64,000 nt of DNA from Candidatus Regiella insecticola LSR1. Its GTDB lineage: Bacteria; Pseudomonadota; Gammaproteobacteria; Enterobacterales; Enterobacteriaceae. The notes under the pieces are model-generated. The model made no database searches, was not told the DNA's origin, and worked only from the letters and a program-made list of their open reading frames with translations. Every line of letters starts with the position of its first letter. Positions within the stretch are counted from its first letter, which is position 1. A program made the translations under genes and the position numbers. Below are positions 7,011 through 15,628 of this stretch, piece by piece. The DNA is taken from positions 38,710-102,709 of the forward strand of contig NZ_GL379591.1 in the NCBI RefSeq assembly GCF_000143625.1. The letters run 5' to 3'.

Positions 7011-9896
7011 ATGACGGCTTTAATGACTGCAAAAGAATTAATGAGTAAATTAGATGAAGATATACTAATAACCGATCCAGCCTATCAAAAAATAATAGCG
7101 ACACTCGAAAATTATCACGCATCGTTCAACCCTATTAAAAACTCCCAACAAGAATTCCAATTACTCCAACAAATTAATCAATCTCTCTACCAGGCTATTG
7201 AAAAAAATACCGACCCGGCTCCGCAAGCAATACGGACGTTATTAACCAGCGTTCAGCAACGTTGCATAGCACTGGCAAATATACCGGCGCTGCAACAAAC
7301 AGTGCCTAAAAATTTACATTTTATTTGGCTCGGGCAGCTAGGAAAAATACAGCAAGATTATATTAAGGCCTGGGGAGAGACCAATAAAGGACAGCAGGGC
7401 TACCGTATAAAAATTTGGTATGATCCTAACGCGCTGTTGGTTTATCCGTTAGCGAAACACATCAAAGATTTTGCCGCAAAAAATACCTTTATCGGTGAAA
7501 TTGATTGGGTTGATAAGGTGATCCAATTACAAAACCAAGCCTATAGCGAAATAACTCAAGCACTCAAAAATAATCAAACTTTCGATCAGGCAGCATTAGA
7601 CTTTATTTGCCGGCGATTAGGCGGATCGAGAGAAAATTTAGAACATATCATGGCTGACAACCAAGCCTCTTTTAATAATTTTATCGCCAATGCCGGCTCC
7701 GATTATATTCTGCAAGATATTAATACGGTATTAGATCAGGGAATAGATAAAAAATATTATTACCAAGAATTGGCGCTGCGGCAAAATACCGCGGCAGCTT
7801 CTGATCTTTTACGGCTGCAAATACTCAATCAACAAGGCGGTGTTTATTTTGATGTTGATTTTTTACCTCAATGGAAACCCGATCTCTTTAATACAGAAAT
7901 CATCACAGAAATGAAGAGATTGCAAGAAGGCAATATCGCTCTTTTGCAAACCCAATTAGTACTGGAACATTTACAGGCAGATTTTCCTGCGCGAACGGCG
8001 TTGGCTGAGAAGGGTCAATATCAAGATTATGTTGCCATATTTGCAAAACGCAGCGCGGATCATGCAACTTTAGTGGATAAAATGCGGATCTGTATTCGTA
8101 ATAAAGGTCATTCCCCTCGAGATTTTTTCCAGGCATTAGCGCCACAAAAGATATTGCCTGACGGGCTGCGGCGCGCAAAAATATTTTTCACGGGATCTAA
8201 TGCCGGAATAGTGGCACCGGCAAACAGCGCATCATTAACCACCCTGATGCAATATATAACCAATAATTATCATCGATTAGAAGACCTAGATTTGGTTGAT
8301 ATCCAACAATATACCGATATTAATCAAGAGAAAATACTCGGCTACGCCCATCAGTTCAAACATGATTATGGCAGTGGGAGTGATGATTTTGATGCCACGC
8401 CTGCAGTCAATTATCGTCTAGATGGTCTTTTGCCTGAAGCCAGAGCGACTATCAGTATTAGCGGACCGGGAGCGGTAACACAGGGACTAAAAAAATTATC
8501 TCAACGTTGGTTTGATTCAGATCCTCGCGTCTCCTTTGATCAAGATCTCTTTGAACAATTTAATGGTAGTACCGAAGAAGATAGAACCCACTCTTGGTTA
8601 ACGACCACCAGCAGCAGTTTGCAGGGTAAATTTCGGCGTGTGATGTCTCGTGATGATCTGTTAAAGATCATACCAATGTCTTTTATAAAAACGGGATACC
8701 AGCCTATCCTGATGACACTGGATAAACTACATAACACACGGGGCATCGAAAAGACTCAAACCGCTTTTATCCTAAAAAATCAACTGAGGGATTATATTGC
8801 CAAACAGCCTGATCCTCAGCGTAATGCCGCCTTTTCAAAATTAGTCGATCAACTTAATAGCGCGCTTTTTTCTGCCGACATGGCACATTTCAAAACAGTG
8901 ATAAACGATATTGCCGCAACCAGGCCAGCGCTGGCGAATCAACTTTATCTTTATGCATTTAATGAAGCGCATGGTGACAATTTAGGCTTAACCGATGCCA
9001 TGATCCGAGCCGTACAGACTGATCCCTATCTACATCTACAACCGAAATCACGTTTTTCAGGTGCCTCACCACCGATAAACTTGGCCGATTTTGCTAGCAC
9101 CTATCAGGTAAAATTGACCTCAGTAGAAGACTTTGCAGAATTTAAACGCTTATTGTTGCATGCTCAGGATCAGCACATACTCAATAAAGTGTTTTTAGAT
9201 GACAGGGAAAAAACCATACACCTTGGTTATCATTATCAAGAATTGATCGAGCCGCAACCTAACGCCCGCGCGCAACAAGCGATGGACTATCTGCAATCTG
9301 CCATCGCAAAAATAAGAGATAATCAAGACGCGATCTGGCCAGATGCCGAATTTTTTATGTTGGCTAAATTTGGCGATAAAAATTATATCGACAACTTACA
9401 GCTAGAGCGATTAGCGGATATAAAAGCGATATACCAGGCGGATCATGCTTGGGAAAAGCCACTGGTTATCAAAATTAATAACGGAGGAGACAGCCATTAC
9501 CAAAGCCAAATCATCATTCAACTTGAAGATGATAGATATTGTGTGAATGCAGCAGCAAGCTTGGCGAGTAAGCACCGCAATTCGGTATTCGTTCAGCTAA
9601 ATAATAAGGGCGATTATCGGGTGGTTTATGGTGATCCCACTCAACTGAGTGGAAAAATACGTTGGCAATTGGTCGGGCACGGCGGTGGAGGCTCCTTCTC
9701 TGATCAGCACAGGATGGGCGATACTATGGTCGACACTATGGCGGATACAACAGCGCAAGCATTGGCGATAAGGCTGACGCACTTTAATAGAAAATTCAGT
9801 GCTCAATACGGTGTTAACAGTGCTGCTAACTACATTAGCCTAGTGGGTGGGTTGCTGTCTGGTTCCTTTTGCCAAAGATCTGGCACAACAACTTGA
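7011..9896 (+). CDS. TcdA/TcdB-type glucosyltransferase toxin with cysteine protease domain (first part of frameshifted gene)
   Basis: 961 aa to the frameshift. Residues ~95-480 match the glucosyltransferase (GT44) domain of large clostridial toxins: PKNLHFIWLG (Trp ~106, cf. TcdB W102), AAASDLLRL (Asp ~265, Arg ~268) and GGVYFDVDFLP, whose DVD is the metal/UDP-sugar DxD motif. An N-terminal helical stretch (1-90) resembles the TcdB membrane-localisation region. Residues ~480-800 are of unknown fold. From ~810 it matches the InsP6-activated cysteine protease domain (peptidase C80) of MARTX toxins: QIIIQLEDD, YRVVYGDP and IRWQLVGHG with the catalytic His. The frame is lost at the catalytic Cys: a tandem GTGG duplication at 9843-9850 turns SLVGCCLV into SLVGGLLS and stops at 9896. 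The start ATG follows ATAAGGA about 9 nt upstream. No secretion genes are adjacent. Confidence 0.85.
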   Translation: MTALMTAKELMSKLDEDILITDPAYQKIIATLENYHASFNPIKNSQQEFQLLQQINQSLYQAIEKNTDPAPQAIRTLLTSVQQRCIALANIPALQQTVPKNLHFIWLGQLGKIQQDYIKAWGETNKGQQGYRIKIWYDPNALLVYPLAKHIKDFAAKNTFIGEIDWVDKVIQLQNQAYSEITQALKNNQTFDQAALDFICRRLGGSRENLEHIMADNQASFNNFIANAGSDYILQDINTVLDQGIDKKYYYQELALRQNTAAASDLLRLQILNQQGGVYFDVDFLPQWKPDLFNTEIITEMKRLQEGNIALLQTQLVLEHLQADFPARTALAEKGQYQDYVAIFAKRSADHATLVDKMRICIRNKGHSPRDFFQALAPQKILPDGLRRAKIFFTGSNAGIVAPANSASLTTLMQYITNNYHRLEDLDLVDIQQYTDINQEKILGYAHQFKHDYGSGSDDFDATPAVNYRLDGLLPEARATISISGPGAVTQGLKKLSQRWFDSDPRVSFDQDLFEQFNGSTEEDRTHSWLTTTSSSLQGKFRRVMSRDDLLKIIPMSFIKTGYQPILMTLDKLHNTRGIEKTQTAFILKNQLRDYIAKQPDPQRNAAFSKLVDQLNSALFSADMAHFKTVINDIAATRPALANQLYLYAFNEAHGDNLGLTDAMIRAVQTDPYLHLQPKSRFSGASPPINLADFASTYQVKLTSVEDFAEFKRLLLHAQDQHILNKVFLDDREKTIHLGYHYQELIEPQPNARAQQAMDYLQSAIAKIRDNQDAIWPDAEFFMLAKFGDKNYIDNLQLERLADIKAIYQADHAWEKPLVIKINNGGDSHYQSQIIIQLEDDRYCVNAAASLASKHRNSVFVQLNNKGDYRVVYGDPTQLSGKIRWQLVGHGGGGSFSDQHRMGDTMVDTMADTTAQALAIRLTHFNRKFSAQYGVNSAANYISLVGGLLSGSFCQRSGTTT

Positions 9897-10128
9897 TCAA
9901 CGGGGGATCCGTACTGATATCGCCGCACGTTCAACCATCCTCTCTGTTGCTGAAGGGATTGGTGCCCTCAAAGCAGGCAGTAAAATAACGCAAGATGCCA
10001 AATCAGGTCATTGGCACCATAAAGCCTCACAACATAAAACAGTATTCAGATGGAATAAACAGGGTCAATTAGTCGAAAAAATCAGCCTAAAAGCACGTCT
10101 AGAACAGACTGTTGAACAGTCGTGGTGA
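9847..10128 (+). pseudogene. Cysteine protease domain, catalytic-Cys half (second fragment of the toxin)
   Basis: In this frame the sequence reads VGCCLVPFAKDLAQQL...IRTDIAARS, the direct continuation of the C80 protease after the catalytic cysteine (cf. IVGCSLV in Vibrio cholerae MARTX). It continues with a segment like the KDANGDWVQKAENN...SWDEQG region of that protease (AKSGHWHHKASQHKTVFRWNKQGQL). It stops at 10128. The next toxin fragment is in another frame, so a second indel lies near 10105-10115. It is not an independent gene. Confidence 0.8.
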
Positions 10129-12097
10129 TTTTGATTTACAAGAACGCCCTTACCGCTACTTATTCCTATATCAAGTCACTGGACATAAAATAGTCAGAGG
10201 GCAAAAAAGGCGTAAAATGCTGCCACGCGGGGGAGAAGATAAAATACGCCCAGAAGAAATAAACCAAGTAAAGAAAAAGTATGCCGCTAAATATCCTCTT
10301 TTTGAACTTTATTTTTCAGAAGTCGACAGCCAATACCATTATTTCACACCGATTAATTTACGGGACGTCGATGATTTTATTGATGCCAACCAGCCACAGA
10401 ATGGCCTGACGCCGAATGTAAGAAAAAAAGAGCGCCCTCAATCGGACGAAATGGAGATCGAAACAAAAGACAACGCGATCCTTTTTAATCTCGGTGAAGG
10501 TAACGATACCGCCATCGGCGATAAAAATAAAAAAAATATTTTTCAAGTAGGGCTAGGCCGTAAAAACTATCAAGGGGGGCAATTAGCGAATGTATTTTAT
10601 TTAGAGGGCAAAGGAGCACCAACAGAGCCCAGTACATTAAAAGGAGGCATAGATAATAATGACAGCATTGTTGCCAGTCGAAAACCAGTTATCGGCAGCG
10701 GTTATGACATTGATCTTAACCAAGGGACGGTTCGCTACCGTGGGCAAACCGCGTTAGTTGCTACCATCAACCACATTGAGCATGCTATAGGGCACGCTGA
10801 AAGCGACGATATTTTAACCGGCAATCAGCATAATAATTACCTCGATGGCAGAGGGGGTGATGACCGTTTATATGGCGGTGGAGGTGATGATATTTTAGTG
10901 TTAACAAAAGGTTATGCTGATGGTGGCCGTGGGATAGACAGCTACCATATTTTGCAAAATGCAAAGACATCAGCAAGTGTTATCGCTATTGATGAAAGCC
11001 TATCACTGGATGAATCGACCCCAGAAGCCAGTAATATCATGCTCGAATATCATCTCGATCAGATCCTTTCCATTCAGTTGATCCAAACCAATACAGAAAA
11101 CAACCGATATGGGATAGAAATCTTACTGCGTAACGACAATGCTAGCGAAACCCGGTTAAAACTCATGGATATCTATCAAGCTTCTGCCGATACCCCCGAT
11201 CAACTCACACTGGCCAAACAGGCTATTTTTTCAACCCGTGACGGCATGCTGTTGTTTCCGCAATGGCCAAAAATAATCAAGAGGAATGATGACGATAATC
11301 ATTGGCCCTTTTTACCGCAGTTCAATGCACAATACAGTACGCTGCATGATCGCAGAAGCAGCAGCATTGATTTTTTCAAAAACCTCCCCGCCGATTATTC
11401 TATTCATTTACAACAGCATAATGGTGACGAACCCGGCGCGATCACGCTAGGTAACAGCAAAATCGTGCTGCCTGAGTTTATGTCATTAATCGCAGAAGAC
11501 ACTCCCTTTAATGATCATATTCTGGGTAATAACTTAGATAATCAGCTACATAGCCGTCGTGGCGACGATACCCTGATAGGGGGAGCAGGGGCGGATATTT
11601 ACCATATTTATCATGAAAAAGACGCTGTCAGAAAAATTTGTATCGATAATCAGGACGCGCAAGCCTCCCCTCAGTTAGATCTGTTACTACTTCACACGAT
11701 ATCTCTGGCGCAGTTGAATCAAATATACCAAGAAGGAGATGATATTATTCTGGCTGGCACGAACTTAGATGCCAATATCGGTGACGTTGTGATCCGTATT
11801 AGCCATTTTATGCGTGATGCAGGTTACCGGCATATTGTTATCATGGATAAATTAGGCGATTTTTATCAATTAGACATTGATGAAGAGGGGGATCCTTACC
11901 TTGGCCAGATCTCGGCGGATAAAAAGATCCCCACTAATAAGGCAGAAAAACATGAAATGAATGGCGAAAATATCGATAAACTGATAGCTGGCATGTCTTC
12001 ATTTTTAGTCACTGAAGCAAATGAAGTAAATTCAGGTGGAACAAAAAGCATTACTCATTCAACAAATGAGCATTTGTTTACTGCTCAACAAAATTAA
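10112..12097 (+). CDS. C-terminal part of the toxin with RTX-like repeats (third fragment)
   Basis: About 661 aa if read from the first in-frame TTG; it is more likely the tail of the toxin starting at 7011. After a polar region (residues 1-110) there is a GNDTAIGDKN segment reminiscent of the glycine/aspartate motifs in TcdA/TcdB pore-domain relatives. Hemolysin-type nonapeptides follow in two clusters: LDGRGGDDRLYGGGGDDILV near residue 250 and LHSRRGDDTLIGGAGADIYH near residue 490, each fitting the GGxGxD calcium-binding pattern. RTX repeats bind calcium and usually mark type I secreted proteins. No T1SS ABC transporter or acyltransferase is in this window. The full reconstructed protein would be ~1,690 aa. 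Confidence 0.75.
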   Translation: MNSRGDFDLQERPYRYLFLYQVTGHKIVRGQKRRKMLPRGGEDKIRPEEINQVKKKYAAKYPLFELYFSEVDSQYHYFTPINLRDVDDFIDANQPQNGLTPNVRKKERPQSDEMEIETKDNAILFNLGEGNDTAIGDKNKKNIFQVGLGRKNYQGGQLANVFYLEGKGAPTEPSTLKGGIDNNDSIVASRKPVIGSGYDIDLNQGTVRYRGQTALVATINHIEHAIGHAESDDILTGNQHNNYLDGRGGDDRLYGGGGDDILVLTKGYADGGRGIDSYHILQNAKTSASVIAIDESLSLDESTPEASNIMLEYHLDQILSIQLIQTNTENNRYGIEILLRNDNASETRLKLMDIYQASADTPDQLTLAKQAIFSTRDGMLLFPQWPKIIKRNDDDNHWPFLPQFNAQYSTLHDRRSSSIDFFKNLPADYSIHLQQHNGDEPGAITLGNSKIVLPEFMSLIAEDTPFNDHILGNNLDNQLHSRRGDDTLIGGAGADIYHIYHEKDAVRKICIDNQDAQASPQLDLLLLHTISLAQLNQIYQEGDDIILAGTNLDANIGDVVIRISHFMRDAGYRHIVIMDKLGDFYQLDIDEEGDPYLGQISADKKIPTNKAEKHEMNGENIDKLIAGMSSFLVTEANEVNSGGTKSITHSTNEHLFTAQQN

Positions 12098-12101
12098 TAA
12101 G

Positions 12102-12227
12102 TATACCGTTCGCCTTTGAAGTTGCCGCTAGGCGGCCAGGGAGTGAGACCGATGAGCGTAGACATACTACGTGATTCGGCGAGCACCCGCAGCCAACAAC
12201 GCGGCGGCTTCAAAGGCGAACGGTATA
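12102..12227. repeat. Rep-A copy 5
   Basis: Core type 1, from tataccgttcgcctttgaag to ggcgaacggtata, directly after the toxin stop codon. Confidence 0.88.
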
Positions 12228-12249
12228 ACAAGGTCTACAATGGAATGAA

Positions 12250-12303
12250 AACAGGCAAAACGCTCAGTTTACTAAAGTAAATGAGCATTTTAAGTGTATT
12301 TTT
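12250..12303. repeat. Rep-C-like fragment
   Basis: The stretch cagtttactaaagtaaatgagcattttaagtg resembles the Rep-C interior (cagtttacatagcgtaaataagcatttt). Degenerate. Confidence 0.35.
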
Positions 12304-12305
12304 GA

Positions 12306-13220
12306 CTAAGATTCAGCCTCTAACTTACCAAAAATCAAAGAGCCATTAGTGCCGCCAAAACCAAAGGAATTACACAAACTATATTTCAATCCCTTTACCT
12401 CTCGAAAGGCATTCGGGACAAAATCTAAATCACATTCTACATCTTGATTATGCAAATTAATGGTTGGCGGGATCATTTGATCGCATAACGCTAAAATAGA
12501 AAAGATAGATTCTATCGCCCCGGCTGCCCCTAACAGATGCCCGGTCATTGATTTTGTCGAACTGATCGGCACTTTAGTCACCGCTTTGCCAAAAACCGCT
12601 TTCATCGCTTCCGTTTCTGCTTTATCACCCACCATAGTAGAGGTGCCATGCGCATTAATATAACCGATTTGTGAGGGCTCGAGACCTGCATCACGCAATG
12701 CATTTTGCATCGCTAACGCAGCACCTGTCCCCTTTTCCGGAGGCGCAGTCATATGGTAAGCACCGCTACTCATGCCAAAACCCATCACTTCGGCATAAAT
12801 TTTCGCACCCCGATTTTTCGCATGCTCATATTCTTCTAATACCAAGATACCGGCTCCATCACCCAAAACAAAGCCATCACGCGCTTTATCCCAAGGGCGA
12901 CTGGCTGTTGTCGGACTATCATTGCGCATTGACAACGCTCGGGCAGCGCCAAAACCACCAATCCCCAGCGGGGTACTGGCTTTTTTTCTGCGCCACCAGC
13001 AAACATTACATCAGCGTCGTTGTAAGCAATAATACGCGCTGCATGGCCGATATTGTGCACACCTGAAGTACAAGCGGTTGATATAGAAATGCTCGGCCCA
13101 CGAAGGCCATATTTAATACTTAAGTGACCTGTGATCATATTCACAATGGTTGAAGGCACAAAACTCGGGCTGATTTTTCGGGGCCCACAACTCATCAGAA
13201 TACTATGATTTTTTTCAATA
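12306..13220 (-). pseudogene. fabF: fabF remnant, beta-ketoacyl-ACP synthase II, 5'-truncated and frameshifted
   Basis: The last ~300 codons of FabF are present, starting inside ...[17 protein letters not shown] at the IS910 boundary (13220), with the catalytic Cys in TACTSG and both His motifs ([16 protein letters not shown]). About 110-130 N-terminal codons are missing: the other side of the IS holds cmoB, not fabF, so recombination through the IS rather than simple insertion is likely. A run of seven T at 12981-12987 shifts the frame at GGAEKKxS: five or eight A on the coding strand would keep GGAEK(K)ASTPLGIGG in frame. FabB encoded elsewhere would have to supply chain elongation. acpP upstream and pabC downstream are both absent. 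Confidence 0.9.
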
Positions 13221-14130
13221 GACCTCTTCGGAAACTAGCATTCATATAAGAATTTTGGTAAAACACTCCTGAACAAGGAGCCGCCATGAAATATGAAGTA
13301 ATAAAAGTACTGGAAGAGGAAAAATTTCGTCGCTTAACGGGTGTTAAACGCAGTACATTTGAAAAGATGATAAAGATATTGAATGAAGCAGATAAGAGTA
13401 AGCAAGGGAAAGGAGGTCGGAAACCCAAGCGGGGTTTAGAAGAGCGCTTATTAATGGCACTGGAGTATATACGAGAATATCGCACTTATTTTCATGTCAG
13501 CCAAAGCTATGGCGTGAGTGAGAGCACATGCTATGAAACGATTAAATGGATAGAGAATACACTAATAAAGCATCCTGATTTTGCCCTACCTGGACGCAAA
13601 GCTGTATTAAAAAGGGATAGGGAGTATGAGCTGGTTCTTATTGATGCCACAGAAACGCCGATTGAACGTCCCCAAAAAAACAAAAGCCGTTTTACTCAGG
13701 AAAAAAGAAACGACACACCTTAAAAACACAAGTGCTCGTTGATAAAAAAAGTAAAGCAGTCATCTGTACAAGCTTTACGAATGGGAGGCGCCATGATTTT
13801 AGGTTGTTTAAGGAGTCTGGTGTGCGAATACATCCTGACATCAAAACAGTTACCGATACAGGTTACCAAGGGCTTGGCAAGATTCATTCAAACTCGGCGT
13901 TGCCTAAGAAAAAGACAAAGAAAAATCCCTTAACAAAAGAAGATAAACGCAACAATCGTGCGTTATCAAGCCAGCGTGTATTAAACGAACATGTCATTGG
14001 TATGATTAAAAGATTTAAAATTGTATCAGACCGTTATCGAAACAGGCGAAAACGTTTTGGATTAAGATTTAATCTGATTGCTGCAATTTATAATATGGAA
14101 ATTAGATAAATGATAGTTTCCGAAGAGGTC
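13221..14130 (+). mobile_element. IS910 copy 1: IS5-family insertion sequence, 910 bp
   Basis: Terminal inverted repeats GACCTCTTCGGAAAC / GTTTCCGAAGAGGTC flanked by a TA duplication (13219-13220 and 14131-14132). The element carries one transposase gene in two frames. The 44014-44923 copy has the same length and is nearly identical (at least two substitutions seen), implying recent activity. Two overlapping frames, a ~900 bp size and TA duplication fit the IS427-like subgroup of IS5; the subgroup is inferred. Confidence 0.93.
13286..14109 (+). CDS. IS910 transposase (OrfA/OrfB joined by -1 frameshift)
   Basis: OrfA (13286-13723, [19 protein letters not shown]...) holds an N-terminal HTH and the first catalytic Asp ([12 protein letters not shown]). 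The canonical slippery heptamer A AAA AAC lies in frame at 13675-13681. A -1 shift there yields ...[26 protein letters not shown] and continues into OrfB, which carries DTGYQG (second Asp) and [13 protein letters not shown] (catalytic Glu), ending at 14109. Programmed -1 frameshifting is known for such IS5-family elements. The fused product of about 270 aa would be the active DDE transposase. Confidence 0.88.
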
Positions 14131-14132
14131 TA

Positions 14133-15104
14133 ATGATTGAATTTGATCCTTTTTACCAATTAATCGCTGAAAGTCCTTTAAATCCCTGGCTCGATACGTT
14201 ACCTCACCAACTCGCTCATTGGCGGCAGAAGCGAGAACGAGATGACATTAAAAAATGGCTTAACATCATTGATAATCTGCCTCAGGTGACGCCGAGCAGA
14301 TTGGACTTGTTGCATAGGGTACATGCCGAGATCACTCCCGAGTTTTCTGATCATCAACGTGAAGAGATTAAAAAATTATTACGTGGGTTAATGCCTTGGC
14401 GAAAAGGTCCTTTTTCTTTATATGGCGTGAATGTTGATACTGAATGGCGTTCGGATTGGAAATGGCAGAGGATATTGCCACATCTTAGCTCATTGGAAGG
14501 CCGAACCGTTTTGGATGTCGGTTGCGGTAATGGATATCACTTATGGCGAATGCTTGGTTCTGGTGTGCGGCTTGCTATCGGCATTGATCCCATGCCATTA
14601 TTTTTTTGCCAATTTGAAGCGGTTCGAAAACTCCTCGCTGCCGATCAGCGAGCGCATTTGTTACCCCTTGTGACCGAACAACTTCCTGCCTTAAAAGCGT
14701 TTGATACCGTATTTTCGATGGGGGTTCTTTATCATCGCCGTTCTCCATTGGAGCATCTTTATCAGCTTAAAGATCAATTGGTCTCTGGCGGTGAATTGGT
14801 ACTTGAGACGCTCGTTGTTACCGGTGATAAGCATCATGTATTGGTTCCTGGAGATCGTTATGCGCAGATGCGTAATGTTTATTTTATCCCTTCTCCTCAA
14901 GCCCTTCAGTCTTGGTTAGCAAAGTGTGGATTTATTGACATTAACACTGTCAACATTGTCAGCACTACCCTTGATGAACAACGCCGAACTGATTGGATAA
15001 ACAGTGCCTCGCTAGCCGATTTTCTTGATCCACATGATCACAGCAAAACAATAGAGGGCTATCCCGCTCCACTACGCGTGACCTTGATTGCCCGTAAACC
15101 TTGA
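14133..15104 (+). CDS. cmoB: CmoB, tRNA U34 carboxymethyltransferase
   Basis: 323 aa, full length. It transfers a carboxymethyl group from carboxy-S-adenosylmethionine to 5-hydroxyuridine at tRNA position 34 to give cmo5U. Conserved blocks are [23 protein letters not shown], the SAM-binding [32 protein letters not shown] and [10 protein letters not shown]. The partner cmoA, normally just upstream and maker of the cofactor, is not here. IS910 ends 2 bp before the ATG, and its terminal GAAGAGG sits where the Shine-Dalgarno should be, so the IS replaced the native leader. Expression probably depends on read-through from the IS or a new promoter. Confidence 0.94.
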   Translation: MIEFDPFYQLIAESPLNPWLDTLPHQLAHWRQKRERDDIKKWLNIIDNLPQVTPSRLDLLHRVHAEITPEFSDHQREEIKKLLRGLMPWRKGPFSLYGVNVDTEWRSDWKWQRILPHLSSLEGRTVLDVGCGNGYHLWRMLGSGVRLAIGIDPMPLFFCQFEAVRKLLAADQRAHLLPLVTEQLPALKAFDTVFSMGVLYHRRSPLEHLYQLKDQLVSGGELVLETLVVTGDKHHVLVPGDRYAQMRNVYFIPSPQALQSWLAKCGFIDINTVNIVSTTLDEQRRTDWINSASLADFLDPHDHSKTIEGYPAPLRVTLIARKP

Positions 15105-15129
15105 ACGCCTGCTGGTTAAGTTTTTTTAT

Positions 15130-15393
15130 TTATCTTGCTGGCCGGGTATTGATCGAAGCTGACCAATTAAAAGTTACTGTATTTAATGTTGTTTTTGCTA
15201 TTTTCTTTTCTAAACGTGTCGCTTTGATAACATCGGCGCGTTTTTGCATAATTTTATTCACGGCCATATCTTTAATTCTGTTTTGCTCGGCATTCGTGAG
15301 TGCGCGACCCAGGTTGGCTTTGCTTCTTCCAAGTTGGGTTTTTACTTCAAATTGTTCACTTGCCGTCATTTCTTTTAGTGTTAATTTTTTCAT
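15130..15393 (-). CDS. Small basic protein of unknown function
   Basis: 87 aa from the ATG at 15393, which has AAGGTG about 6 nt upstream; a GTG at 15402 would add three residues. It is rich in Lys, Arg, Thr and Ala (MKKLTLKEMTASEQFEVKTQ... IKDMAVNKIMQKRADVIKAT), with no signal peptide or membrane segment, and is predicted helical. I do not recognise the family. The good ribosome binding site and clean frame suggest a real gene, but it could be a remnant. Confidence 0.5.
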   Translation of the reverse strand: MKKLTLKEMTASEQFEVKTQLGRSKANLGRALTNAEQNRIKDMAVNKIMQKRADVIKATRLEKKIAKTTLNTVTFNWSASINTRPAR

Positions 15394-15482
15394 TTTTTTC
15401 ACCTTATTTTTATCTTAAGAACAAAGCATGTTATCTATTTTAGAAAATCTTAGCTACTATTGTCTCCTGTGATAAAAGTTTG

Positions 15483-15608
15483 TATACCCTTCGCCTTTCA
15501 AGCCGCCGCGTTGTTGGCTGCGGGTGTTCGCCGAATCACGTAGTATGTCTACGCTCATCGGTCGGTCGCCCTGGCCGCCTAGCGGCAACTTGAAGGACTG
15601 TGGGTATA
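15483..15608. repeat. Rep-A copy 6
   Basis: Core type 1, from tatacccttcgcctttcaag to gaaggactgtgggtata, at the 3' end of the adhesin-like gene cluster. Confidence 0.9.
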
Positions 15609-15628
15609 TCGATAAATGTGTCCTAACT

